Part shown: one piece after another, positions 31,088 through 37,123 of the stretch | Position numbering within the stretch: position 1 is the stretch's first letter | How the letters are laid out: each line of letters opens with the position of its first letter | NCBI GenBank assembly: GCA_900767025.1 | Contig: CAAFXS010000097.1 | Coordinates: 1-37,123 of the forward strand | Direction: 5' to 3' | Origin: Clostridia bacterium | GTDB taxonomy: Bacteria; Bacillota; Clostridia; Oscillospirales; Acutalibacteraceae | Length of the DNA: 37,123 nucleotides | Notes under the pieces: model-generated | What the model was told of the DNA's origin: nothing | Seen by the model: the letters and a program-made list of their open reading frames with translations, nothing else | Database searches by the model: none | Made by a program: the position numbers and the translations under genes

Positions 31088-32092
31088 CCTGAGTTGTTCT
31101 CTGATGTACTGTGCCCTGAGCTTATTTGCCTCCTCGGCGGTTAAGCTTTCTCCTGCATCGGCAATAATGCTTGCCGTGCCCAGAGAATACATCATTTTGC
31201 CGATATTCTCATAGCTTTCATTGTCATTATTGTCAAAAATATTCATTGCAATACCAAGCCTTGCCAGTGAAATAAGGGAATAAAACTCCTTTGCACTGAG
31301 CTGTCTTGCCATTTTAAGAGTACCCATAGCCCTGAAAATCCTGTCCTGAAATTCATCATAGGTAACAAGGTCATCACGGCAGGCACGCTCCTGCTTAACA
31401 ATCTGGTCGCAGATGGCGTTAAGATTATCCATTGCACTTTGCTCGGTGATACCAAGGCTGATTTCGTTTGAAAGCTCATAAAAGCTTCCGTCACCGAAAA
31501 CGGATTTAATGGAAAATCCAAGCTTTGAAACCATATTCCTAAGAGTGCCCATCATACCCTTTTCGCATATTCCCGGCAGATGCAGAATTACCGAGGCTTT
31601 CATACCCGTGCCAAGATGCATTGGGTTTGAGGTAAGGAAGCCCAGCCTTTCGCTGAAAGCAATTTGAGTATTGTTAATAAACACATCATCAATATGGTTT
31701 GCACGGTCGTAAACCTCTTTAACGGACTGACCTGCACCCATAACATTTAAGCGGATGTGGTCCTCCTCGCAAAGCATTATCGCAACACTTTCGTCCTTTG
31801 ACAGAAGTAACGCGCCGTATTGAGACTGCTTTGCCATTTGGGGACTGATTAGTCCTTTTTCTGCCAGGGAAATCCTTTTGACCTCGCTTAACTTATCAAG
31901 CTCCAAAAAGTCAAATTCGCCTGCATAATTTGAATTCTGCACTGCTGCAAAAAGCTTTTTGCAAACGGATTTACGCAAATCGTCCGTCATCCTGCAAGGA
32001 AAAGGTATGCTCTTTAAATTCCTCGCAAGGCGGATTTTTGATGACAATACAACATCACTGTTCGCCCCCTGGGCGCTGTACCATTTACTCAT
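31085..32092 (-). CDS. mcsB: Protein arginine kinase McsB
   Basis: 335 residues with the guanido-phosphotransferase fold: SSKIRLARNLKSIPFPCRM near residue 17, the nucleotide-binding region EDHIRLNVMGAGQSV near 110, NPMHLGTGMKASVILHLPG near 157 and SFYELSNEISLGITE near 200. McsB phosphorylates arginines to mark proteins for ClpCP and inactivates CtsR on stress. Its start codon overlaps the last codons of mcsA (GAAATGAGTAAATGG), giving tight coupling to its activator McsA. Confidence 0.96.
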   Translation of the reverse strand: MSKWYSAQGANSDVVLSSKIRLARNLKSIPFPCRMTDDLRKSVCKKLFAAVQNSNYAGEFDFLELDKLSEVKRISLAEKGLISPQMAKQSQYGALLLSKDESVAIMLCEEDHIRLNVMGAGQSVKEVYDRANHIDDVFINNTQIAFSERLGFLTSNPMHLGTGMKASVILHLPGICEKGMMGTLRNMVSKLGFSIKSVFGDGSFYELSNEISLGITEQSAMDNLNAICDQIVKQERACRDDLVTYDEFQDRIFRAMGTLKMARQLSAKEFYSLISLARLGIAMNIFDNNDNESYENIGKMMYSLGTASIIADAGESLTAEEANKLRAQYIREQLR

Positions 32093-32615
32093 TTCCCTTT
32101 TCCTCTATTTCATTAATTTTATCTCTGAGCACTGCGGCGTCCTCAAAGCGCTGTTCCTTAATCGCATCGCTTAACTGACTTTTAAGACTGTCAAGCTCGC
32201 TTTCCTTTGGCTTTTGCTGAACCTTTTCGCCTGTGTCCTGATATGAAACATATTTGCCGATATGCTTTGTTTTGCCGTGAATTTTTCTGATTGACGGCTC
32301 CAGCTTATCCTCAAACCTGTCATAGCAGTCGCTGCAGCCGATATGACCGCTTTTAACAATATCATTAAAGGACGAGCCGCAGGTTTGGCACCTGTCCACA
32401 CCGGCAAGAGAATTCATTGCGGCTACGCCTGCACCCAGGAAATTGCCCAAAAAGCTGTTGCCGAACAAATCGTTCATTGCAGGCATTTTGAACTCCTCCA
32501 TTACGCCCAGCTCCTTTGCACATTCACTGCAAAGATGCATTTCCTCTCGCTTGCCGTTGATATTCTTTTTAATATGAGTTGTTGCTTCCTTTTGATTACA
32601 ATGTTGACATAACAT
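32085..32615 (-). CDS. mcsA: McsA, zinc-binding activator of McsB
   Basis: 176 residues. Cys pairs at the N-terminus (MLCQHCNQKEATTH and LCSECAKEL) and in the middle (CQTCGSSFNDIVKSGHIGCS, then DCYDRF) form zinc sites; the C-terminal 40 residues are a UVR domain (LKSQLSDAIKEQRFEDAAVL, then RDKINEIEE). McsA stimulates McsB kinase activity and links it to ClpC. GGAGGGATTTTT precedes the ATG; it starts 11 bases after the ctsR stop. Confidence 0.95.
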   Translation of the reverse strand: MLCQHCNQKEATTHIKKNINGKREEMHLCSECAKELGVMEEFKMPAMNDLFGNSFLGNFLGAGVAAMNSLAGVDRCQTCGSSFNDIVKSGHIGCSDCYDRFEDKLEPSIRKIHGKTKHIGKYVSYQDTGEKVQQKPKESELDSLKSQLSDAIKEQRFEDAAVLRDKINEIEEKGNE

Positions 32616-32626
32616 AAAAATCCCTC

Positions 32627-33073
32627 CTAATCAATATACGCAATAAGCATTTGCTTAAGCTGATTTGCTCTGATTTTGTTTTTGATTTCATCAGGCAGTC
32701 CCTTAAAATTACTGTCGCTGATAACGGACAGCATCATCTGCCCCGCCTTGTCGCTGATAAGATTTTGATAGTTCAAATTATAAATATGCGCTCTGGCGTT
32801 TTTTTCATCAATCTCATTTCCTATGGAATTTATCAGGGACACAACTGCGTCGCCTTTGGTTGCACGGGTAATCATAATATATCCGCCACCGCCACGCCTT
32901 GACTCAATCCTGTAACCCTGCTCCGGTGTAAAACGAGAGGTGATAACATAATTAATCTGGCTTGGAACGCAACCGAGCTGTGCCGCCAAATCGTTTCGCT
33001 TAATCTGAACTGTCGGCGTTTCATCGTCAAACATATCAAGAATCATATCTGCAATAACATCGCTGATTTTCAT
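32627..33073 (-). CDS. ctsR: Transcriptional repressor CtsR
   Basis: 148 residues. The winged helix spans about 1-72, with RNDLAAQLGCVPSQINYVIT as the helix-turn-helix and RRGGGGYIMI as the Gly-rich wing that contacts DNA and senses heat. The C-terminal helical domain (about 80-148) is the four-helix dimerisation part recognised by McsB. First gene of the operon and its own repressor, as shown by three operators around its promoter (33124-33203). Confidence 0.96.
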   Translation of the reverse strand: MKISDVIADMILDMFDDETPTVQIKRNDLAAQLGCVPSQINYVITSRFTPEQGYRIESRRGGGGYIMITRATKGDAVVSLINSIGNEIDEKNARAHIYNLNYQNLISDKAGQMMLSVISDSNFKGLPDEIKNKIRANQLKQMLIAYID

Positions 33074-33123
33074 TTTCCAATCACTTCCTTTTTATGCGGT
33101 GAAGGTCAAATTGTCACTTTGAC

Positions 33124-33140
33124 TTTGACTTTCTTTGACT
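33124..33140 (-). promoter_or_regulatory. CtsR operator, downstream site
   Basis: On the minus strand AGTCAAA-GAA-AGTCAAA, a full match to the CtsR heptad direct repeat. It lies just downstream of the predicted transcription start, with an extra half heptad overlapping at 33118-33124 and a single GGTCAAA on the plus strand at 33104-33110. Confidence 0.85.
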
Positions 33141-33150
33141 TTCTATTGTC

Positions 33151-33179
33151 ATAATAGCACAAAGGTCAAAGAAAGTCAA
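33151..33179 (-). promoter_or_regulatory. Sigma-A promoter of the ctsR operon
   Basis: On the minus strand TTGACT (33174-33179), a 17-base spacer and TATTAT (33151-33156). The -35 box is itself part of a CtsR heptad, so operator binding and RNA polymerase binding exclude each other. Confidence 0.8.
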
Positions 33180-33180
33180 G
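33164..33180 (+). promoter_or_regulatory. CtsR operator overlapping the -35 box (reverse orientation)
   Basis: On the plus strand GGTCAAA-GAA-AGTCAAG, one mismatch to the heptad consensus. It covers the -35 box and part of the spacer. Confidence 0.75.
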
Positions 33181-33186
33181 AACTTT

Positions 33187-33203
33187 TTTGACTTTTTTTG
33201 ACC
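33187..33203 (-). promoter_or_regulatory. CtsR operator, upstream site
   Basis: On the minus strand GGTCAAA-AAA-AGTCAAA, a full consensus match, 8 bases upstream of the -35 box. Confidence 0.85.
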
Positions 33204-33229
33204 TTTTTGAAAAATATTTTGCTAAAATC

Positions 33230-33254
33230 AAAAAGTGCGTACCGAAGTACGCAC
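33230..33254 (-). terminator. Terminator of the Cys/Gly-rich protein gene
   Basis: On the minus strand GTGCGTAC-TTCG-GTACGCAC, an 8-bp stem capped by a TTCG tetraloop, followed directly by TTTTT. It isolates the ctsR promoter from upstream transcription. Confidence 0.85.
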
Positions 33255-33271
33255 CTGTTTGCTTGGTATAA

Positions 33272-33406
33272 TCAGCAGCCACAGCCGCAATCGTTGTTGC
33301 CGCATCCGCAGTTACCGCCGCATCCGCCGCAGAGTAAAAGGATGATGATAAGGATGATGATCCAAGAAGAACCGCCGCAACCGAAGTTATTGCATCCACA
33401 ACCCAT
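33272..33406 (-). CDS. 44-residue Cys/Gly-rich protein with one hydrophobic segment
   Basis: Frame from the ATG at 33406 with AAGGAGG 8 bases upstream, and a dedicated terminator 18 bases past the stop. The product reads MGCGCNNFGCGGSSW, then a run of Ile/Leu (IIILIIILLLC, about residues 16-26), then GGCGGNCGCGNNDCGCGC. Eleven of 44 residues are Cys. It resembles the very small Gly/Cys-rich, single-helix proteins of the YjcZ/sporulation type in build, but the cysteine content is much higher than in those. It could bind metal or form disulfide-linked coats; this is inference. Confidence 0.75.
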   Translation of the reverse strand: MGCGCNNFGCGGSSWIIILIIILLLCGGCGGNCGCGNNDCGCGC

Positions 33407-33482
33407 AATCGCAACCTCCTTTCCCGTTTCTAAACCATCCTATGAACGAAAAAGGAAAATGTCACAGCTGCGGCAAAAAAAT

Positions 33483-34349
33483 TTATTCCAAATTTTCAAA
33501 CATATCCGCAAGGCGTCTTGCAGAGGAGGATAAATCTTTTACTCCGTTTAAAACCTTTCTTTTTCTAAAGCTTTTAATATATTGGTCAGCCTCCAGGGTG
33601 AAATAGCCCTGATAATTAATATCCTTCAAGGCCTTTACCACCTGTTCAAAATCAATATCCATTGAAAACGGAATTTGATGACTGTCGTGATGCCTGTCGT
33701 TATCGTGAATATGAAGTGCCTGAAGCCTGTCGCCAAGGGCATAAATCATATTTACCGCACCTGATCCTGAGCCGCGCATTTCTGCGTGGCCTATATCAAG
33801 GCAGGCAACAAGGAAATCATCGTTAACCGCATCCAAATGCTCGTTAAAGCTTTCGGCGGTTGAGCAGGCGGCAGGAGTGCTTTGGTTTTTAAGTGCACTC
33901 CAGTTCCACATATTTTCCGTTGCAATTTTCACACCGTAATCCTTTGCAAAGAGCAAAAGCTCATTGAACATTTCCGCATTTTCCCGAGGGGATTTATTGT
34001 TATCGGGATGAATTACGCAGATTTTTCCGCCTGCCTCGGCGGTACACTCAATAGCTCTTTTAAGGTAAGACCTTACCTGCGGATTAGATACAGGATAGGG
34101 TGCATGGGACTGATTGCAAACCATACCGTTTTCAAGCCCTATTTGCTTTAGCTTTCTTGCAAAGGCAAGGTAATTGTCCGACGCCAAAGGGTGACGGCTT
34201 TTGCGACAAAGATTTCTCCCCCAATCAAATTTGCACATATCGAACATTGAAAAATCCCATGCGTCAAAGCCTGCCTCCGCCAAATAGTACAAAGTCTTTT
34301 CCTCGCCGACCTTTTCGGCAATGGAGGCTATTTCCGTTGATATTTTCAT
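33483..34349 (-). CDS. Xylose isomerase-like TIM-barrel protein (sugar phosphate isomerase/epimerase)
   Basis: 288 residues with the AP endonuclease-2/xylose isomerase-like barrel: EAGFDAWDFSMFD, NQSHAPYPVSN, AEAGGKICVIHPDN, KIATENMWNW, ACLDIGHAEM, ALHIHDNDRHHDSHQ and FTLEADQYI, supplying the Glu, Asp, His and His that bind a divalent metal. Members act as sugar or polyol isomerases or epimerases; the substrate cannot be read. It begins 1 base after the stop of the upstream reductase gene (TAAAATG context), so they form an operon. Confidence 0.87.
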   Translation of the reverse strand: MKISTEIASIAEKVGEEKTLYYLAEAGFDAWDFSMFDMCKFDWGRNLCRKSRHPLASDNYLAFARKLKQIGLENGMVCNQSHAPYPVSNPQVRSYLKRAIECTAEAGGKICVIHPDNNKSPRENAEMFNELLLFAKDYGVKIATENMWNWSALKNQSTPAACSTAESFNEHLDAVNDDFLVACLDIGHAEMRGSGSGAVNMIYALGDRLQALHIHDNDRHHDSHQIPFSMDIDFEQVVKALKDINYQGYFTLEADQYIKSFRKRKVLNGVKDLSSSARRLADMFENLE

Positions 34350-34350
34350 T

Positions 34351-35019
34351 TTAAACTATCCCTCCGTTAACGCCTAAAACCTGACCTGTAATATAATCAT
34401 TTTCGGCAAAAAACAGAATTGCTCTTGCCACCTCATCGGCAGTACCAAGTCTGCCCAAGGGCACCTCGTATTCAAGCTCATCTTTATCAAACTGCTCATT
34501 CATACGGGTGTCAATAATACCCGGGCAAACGCAGTTAACGGTAATCTGACTTGGTGCAAGCTCCTGCGCCAACGATTTTGTAAGTCCGATAACTGCCGCC
34601 TTGCTCATTGAATACGCCACCTCGCAGGAGGCACCTGTCTGCCCCCACATAGATGAAACATTTATTATCGCTCCGCTGTGGTACTCGAGCATATATTTAA
34701 CCGCTTCCTTACAGCAGAAAAAATAGGATTTTGCATTAACATTATTAATTAAGTCATAGTCACGCTCGGTGGTATCGTTAATCTGTTCAATAATACTTAC
34801 ACCTGCGTTATTGACAAGAGCATCAAGATACCCTGTGCGGTAAAACACCTTTTGAATATCCTGCATACTTTCCAAATCGCACTTTATTGCGGTAACGCCG
34901 TCAAAGTCAGGCTCGGTGCGGTGATATGTAATAAACACATCCCAGCCCTTTTCCTTAAACAAAAGCGCCGTTGCCTTGCCTATTCCCGTTGCTCCGCCGG
35001 TTATTAAAACTTTTTTCAT
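34351..35019 (-). CDS. ymfI: SDR-family reductase, YmfI-like (EF-P 5-aminopentanone reductase)
   Basis: 222 residues, classical short-chain dehydrogenase: TGGATGIGKAT near residue 7, NNAGV at 70-74, Ser123 in NVSSMWGQTGASCEVAYSMS, Tyr136 and Lys140 of YxxxK, and the C-terminal YITGQVLGVNGG. The phrase SSMWGQTGASCEVAYSxSK is characteristic of the YmfI group, which reduces the 5-aminopentanone intermediate on elongation factor P to 5-aminopentanol. Together with ymfF/ymfH at 23090-25656 this supports the EF-P modification pathway in this organism. A general 3-oxoacyl-ACP reductase-like role is the alternative. Confidence 0.83.
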   Translation of the reverse strand: MKKVLITGGATGIGKATALLFKEKGWDVFITYHRTEPDFDGVTAIKCDLESMQDIQKVFYRTGYLDALVNNAGVSIIEQINDTTERDYDLINNVNAKSYFFCCKEAVKYMLEYHSGAIINVSSMWGQTGASCEVAYSMSKAAVIGLTKSLAQELAPSQITVNCVCPGIIDTRMNEQFDKDELEYEVPLGRLGTADEVARAILFFAENDYITGQVLGVNGGIV

Positions 35020-35035
35020 AAAATCACCCGATTAG

Positions 35036-35064
35036 ATAATAGCATATAAGGTTGTAATTTTCAA
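35036..35064 (-). promoter_or_regulatory. Sigma-A promoter of the ymfI operon
   Basis: On the minus strand TTGAAA (35059-35064), a 17-base spacer and TATTAT (35036-35041). It overlaps the rightward promoter at 35052-35080 by 13 bases. Confidence 0.75.
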
Positions 35065-35080
35065 TTAAATAAGTTATAAT
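35052..35080 (+). promoter_or_regulatory. Sigma-A promoter of the 35105-37013 operon
   Basis: TTGTAA (35052-35057), a 17-base spacer and a perfect TATAAT (35075-35080). The ribosome binding site AGAGAGG follows at 35090-35096. Confidence 0.78.
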
Positions 35081-35104
35081 TAGTCAGTAAAGAGAGGTAC
35101 TGAT

Positions 35105-35617
35105 ATGGAAAAGGATTTTTACACAATATCCGTCTATGTTGACGATGATGAAAATATGATAGGCATTCCCTGCGGAGAAAGCGACAAATACGGCATTGCC
35201 GATATTGACAAGGTTGTTCTTTTAAAGGCTCCTTACAGCGATACTCAGCTTGAGAATTTTATTGAGGAGGTTATCTCCTACTGCTATACAAAAAAGCACA
35301 ATGACGCATCGCCCCTTTCCACCATTGAGAAATACACAAAGGTTAAAGGCTTTGTCAATGCAACTGCACCATACACCCTGCTTTCAATAGTCAAAACCAA
35401 GGATACATATTCACTAATGCCAACCTTTAACGATTACGAAAAGGGTCCCCTTGCCATTGACGATGATGAAAGAATTATCCTTAATCCTTATCAAAAAGGC
35501 GAAATGGCAGAGATAATCAGGGATTTCATTCAGGTTTATGTTAAGGCAAATATCTTCTACAAGGAAATTCAGGAGCTTGAAGAGGAAAAGAAAAACAGAA
35601 ACGGCAAAAAAGACTGA
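35105..35617 (+). CDS. Conserved-looking protein of unknown function upstream of a pseudouridine synthase
   Basis: 170 residues, soluble, acidic with a charged Lys/Glu C-terminal helix (EIQELEEEKKNRNGKKD). The N-terminal part (FYTISVYVDDDENMIGIPCG) and middle part (YSLMPTFNDYEKGPLAIDDD) look like mixed alpha/beta, but I recognise no domain. The ATG follows AGAGAGGTACTGAT. Its stop overlaps the start of the next gene (TGATG), which argues for a linked role with the pseudouridine synthase, perhaps in RNA or ribosome metabolism. Confidence 0.7.
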   Translation: MEKDFYTISVYVDDDENMIGIPCGESDKYGIADIDKVVLLKAPYSDTQLENFIEEVISYCYTKKHNDASPLSTIEKYTKVKGFVNATAPYTLLSIVKTKDTYSLMPTFNDYEKGPLAIDDDERIILNPYQKGEMAEIIRDFIQVYVKANIFYKEIQELEEEKKNRNGKKD

Positions 35618-36561
35618 TGAAAAGCTTTACAATATCATCAAAGGACGCAGGCACAAGAGTTGACAGGTTTATCTCAAAAACCTTCAGCCATCTGCCGAAA
35701 TCCCTGATGCACAAGGAAATAAGAAAAAAGAATATTAAGGTTAATAAAAAAAGATGCACACCACAGCAGGTATTGTGTGAGGGCGATGTGCTGGAGCTTT
35801 ATCTTAAGGACGATGTGCTGGAGCTAAAGGAAAAGCATTACGATTTCCTCAAAGCATCTACCGATTTGGACATTATCTACGAGGACGACAACATTATTTT
35901 GCTAAACAAAAAAGTAGGCGTTCTCTGTCACCCGGACGGTAAGGACTACACCGACAACCTTGTGGCAAGGCTTAAGCGGTATTTGTATGAAAAAAATCAG
36001 TGGTCACCTGAAGCAGACAGCTTTACACCGTCCCTTGCAAACAGAATTGACCGCAACACAGGCGGAATAGTCATCGGTGCAAAAAGCGCCCAGGCGCTTA
36101 AAATCATCAATGATAAAATCAAAAACAGAGAAATTGAAAAATATTACCTGACGGTTGTTCATGGAAAAATGGAAAAGGCTGATGATATACTCACCGCCTA
36201 TCTTAAAAAGAACGAAAAAACAAACACCGTTACGGTAACAGATCAGCAGGTGCCCGGTTCAAAGAAAATAATTACCGAGTACAAGGTGCTTGATTACTGC
36301 GACGGCGCGTCACTTTTGGAGGTTAAGCTCCACACCGGCAGAACCCATCAGATAAGAGCCCATCTTGCTCACATAGGTCATCCTCTTTTCGGCGACGGCA
36401 AATACGGAAAGGAGCAGGGCAGATACAGGCAGGCACTTTACAGCTACAAACTAACATTCAAATTCAGTGACGAAAACGCACTGAGTTATTTGAACAACAA
36501 AACATTTCAGGCAAAAAACATTCAGCTAACTGAAGATTTTAAGGAGAGAAAATTCAAATGA
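35617..36561 (+). CDS. RluA-family 23S rRNA/tRNA pseudouridine synthase
   Basis: 314 residues. The N-terminal 60 residues form an S4-like RNA-binding domain (DAGTRVDRFISKTFSHLPKS, then MHKEIRKKNIKVN). The catalytic Asp145 is in ANRIDRNTGGIVIGAKS, and the conserved KYYLTVVHG, LHTGRTHQIRAHLAHIGHPL and GDGKYG blocks follow. It converts specific uridines to pseudouridine; which site (RluC, RluD or a paralog) cannot be decided by eye. Coupled by overlap to both neighbours. Confidence 0.94.
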   Translation: MKSFTISSKDAGTRVDRFISKTFSHLPKSLMHKEIRKKNIKVNKKRCTPQQVLCEGDVLELYLKDDVLELKEKHYDFLKASTDLDIIYEDDNIILLNKKVGVLCHPDGKDYTDNLVARLKRYLYEKNQWSPEADSFTPSLANRIDRNTGGIVIGAKSAQALKIINDKIKNREIEKYYLTVVHGKMEKADDILTAYLKKNEKTNTVTVTDQQVPGSKKIITEYKVLDYCDGASLLEVKLHTGRTHQIRAHLAHIGHPLFGDGKYGKEQGRYRQALYSYKLTFKFSDENALSYLNNKTFQAKNIQLTEDFKERKFK

Positions 36562-37013
36562 ACGAAAAATTTATAAGACTACTGTCGCCCATAAGAATTG
36601 CAGTTGTGGCTTTGCTTGATATTGCAGTAATTGCATATGCGGTATTTGCAATAAAAAAGCTTATTGAGTTCCCAAGTGCAAGCGTTATATTCTTTGCAGT
36701 ATGCGATTTTATAGCGCTGATTGTTGCAGTGCTGGTTACAAAAGAAATTTTTTCAAACGGCGTTAAATTCTACGACGATGAAATGGAGTTCTGCGGTATT
36801 GATACTGACAATATTTTTGCTTATGACGACATTGCAGGAGTTGAAACACAGAAGGATACAAAGGCAAGCCTGGTTAAAAACTTTGTTGACAGGCAGTCAA
36901 AGGTAATCCTCACACTTAAAAACAGCAGAGTTGTTACCATTGATTTAGGTTTGACCACAAAAGGCGGGCTTGAAGCCGTTGAAAAGGAAATCAATTCAAG
37001 AATAAAATCATAA
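36558..37013 (+). CDS. Two-helix membrane protein of unknown function
   Basis: 151 residues. Two membrane helices at about 13-33 and 41-62 are followed by a soluble domain (about 66-151) with alternating strands (VKFYDDEMEFCGI, DIAGVETQKDTKASLV, SKVILTLKNSRVVTIDLGL) and a last helix, the pattern of a bacterial PH-like domain (resembling YdbT/YcaP-type or DUF-PH proteins). The start overlaps the stop of the pseudouridine synthase gene (ATGA). Function unknown. The stop codon abuts the hairpin at 37012-37033. Confidence 0.75.
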   Translation: MNEKFIRLLSPIRIAVVALLDIAVIAYAVFAIKKLIEFPSASVIFFAVCDFIALIVAVLVTKEIFSNGVKFYDDEMEFCGIDTDNIFAYDDIAGVETQKDTKASLVKNFVDRQSKVILTLKNSRVVTIDLGLTTKGGLEAVEKEINSRIKS

Positions 37014-37033
37014 CCACTAGTAAACTAGTGGTT
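37012..37033. terminator. Terminator-like hairpin
   Basis: A 9-bp stem AACCACTAG/CTAGTGGTT (37012-37020 with 37025-37033), loop TAAA, immediately at the stop codon of the membrane-protein gene. The T-run after it is short (TTT), so it is a modest terminator; it may instead be the end hairpin of the structured block that follows. Confidence 0.55.
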
Positions 37034-37123
37034 TGCAAGAACGCTGAAAGCAAGCCTACCGGCTCTACCCCTGGAAGGGGTATTGAAAAATGATATCGCA
37101 TCACATTTTCAAGCAGCCCCTCA
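37034..37123. repeat. Structured non-coding block cut by the window end
   Basis: No reading frame. Successive hairpins: AGCC/GGCT (37053-37056/37061-37064), TACCCC/GGGGTA (37066-37071/37077-37082) and an imperfect longer stem TTGAAAAATGA.../...TCACATTTTCAA (about 37083-37112). Read on the minus strand this is a GC-rich stem series ending in the hairpin at 37012-37033, a form seen at right ends of IS200/IS605 elements, whose tnpB 3' ends encode a guide-scaffold RNA. The gene that would prove it lies outside the window. Confidence 0.35.

Noticed and set aside
33104..33203. Repeated GTCAAAG units that might be read as a short CRISPR or tandem repeat.
   Set aside because: Spacing and consensus fit CtsR heptad operators in front of ctsR; there are no unique spacers of constant length.
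33166..33414. 82-residue minus-strand frame across the ctsR promoter and the Cys/Gly-rich gene.
   Set aside because: It crosses a perfect terminator and the CtsR operators; the frame at 33272-33406 has the RBS and a coherent Cys/Gly composition.
33441..33608. Plus-strand frame with CHSCGKK, like a zinc ribbon.
   Set aside because: Most of it is antisense to the TIM-barrel gene at 33483-34349 and it has no promoter or good RBS; the Cys pair is probably chance.
235..37013. Prophage, toxin-antitoxin, CRISPR-Cas or restriction systems.
   Set aside because: No gene in the window shows the motifs of these systems; the accessory signals are limited to the small elements and the possible IS edge.

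Overview
The window looks like a chromosomal segment from an anaerobic, low-to-mid GC, Gram-positive bacterium of the class Clostridia, probably an Oscillospiraceae/Ruminococcaceae relative (inference). It encodes a homodimeric-type pyruvate:ferredoxin oxidoreductase, a full ctsR-mcsA-mcsB-clpC operon, both M16-like proteins and the SDR reductase tied to EF-P 5-aminopentanol modification, Lgt, an FtsX-type ABC transporter with its own two-component system, and A/G-rich ribosome binding sites throughout. No phage, CRISPR array, transposase gene or rRNA is visible.

Layout. 1-234: terminator hairpins and a dispersed-repeat-like block. 235-3585: divergent PadR/HAAS membrane-protein operon (-) and an XRE membrane regulator (+). 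3607-7131: PFOR (-) under a clear sigma-A promoter. 7289-10721: operon (-) of aldose-epimerase-like protein, glutamine-dependent NAD synthetase and a lipoprotein. 10920-11495: an unrecognised acidic protein (+). 11546-12823: membrane M28 peptidase (-). 12962-19103: five-gene operon (-) response regulator, histidine kinase, ABC ATPase, FtsX permease and a secreted, membrane-anchored adhesion-like domain protein. 19236-20419: decayed zone with a 277-bp transposase-less element and remnants of an oxidoreductase and an AraC regulator. 20465-25656: operon (-) ymfF-ymfH-lgt-folD-pncC-pspC followed by tRNA-Thr. 25712-26638: three small coupled genes of unknown function (-). 26711-28573: a phosphodiesterase (+), then an ECF sigma cassette with two microproteins. 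28619-33073: ctsR-mcsA-mcsB-clpC (-). 33272-35019: Cys/Gly-rich 44-aa protein, TIM-barrel isomerase-like protein and YmfI-like reductase (-). 35105-37013: unknown protein, RluA-type pseudouridine synthase and a membrane protein (+). 37012-37123: a terminator and a heavily structured tail that may be the edge of a mobile element.

The most noteworthy signals are: (i) a 277-bp element with 25-bp terminal inverted repeats and TA flanks that sits exactly between the ribosome binding site and start codon of a broken oxidoreductase gene, plus a 52-bp internally deleted copy in the 5' leader of the acidic-protein gene; (ii) an ECF sigma cassette with an ECF-like promoter, an uncharacterised beta-rich partner and two 30-32 residue microproteins joined by ATGA overlaps; (iii) an 11-bp-phased direct-repeat operator candidate in front of the ABC transporter; (iv) a dense CtsR operator array. 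All family calls were made by eye from motifs; no database search was run.
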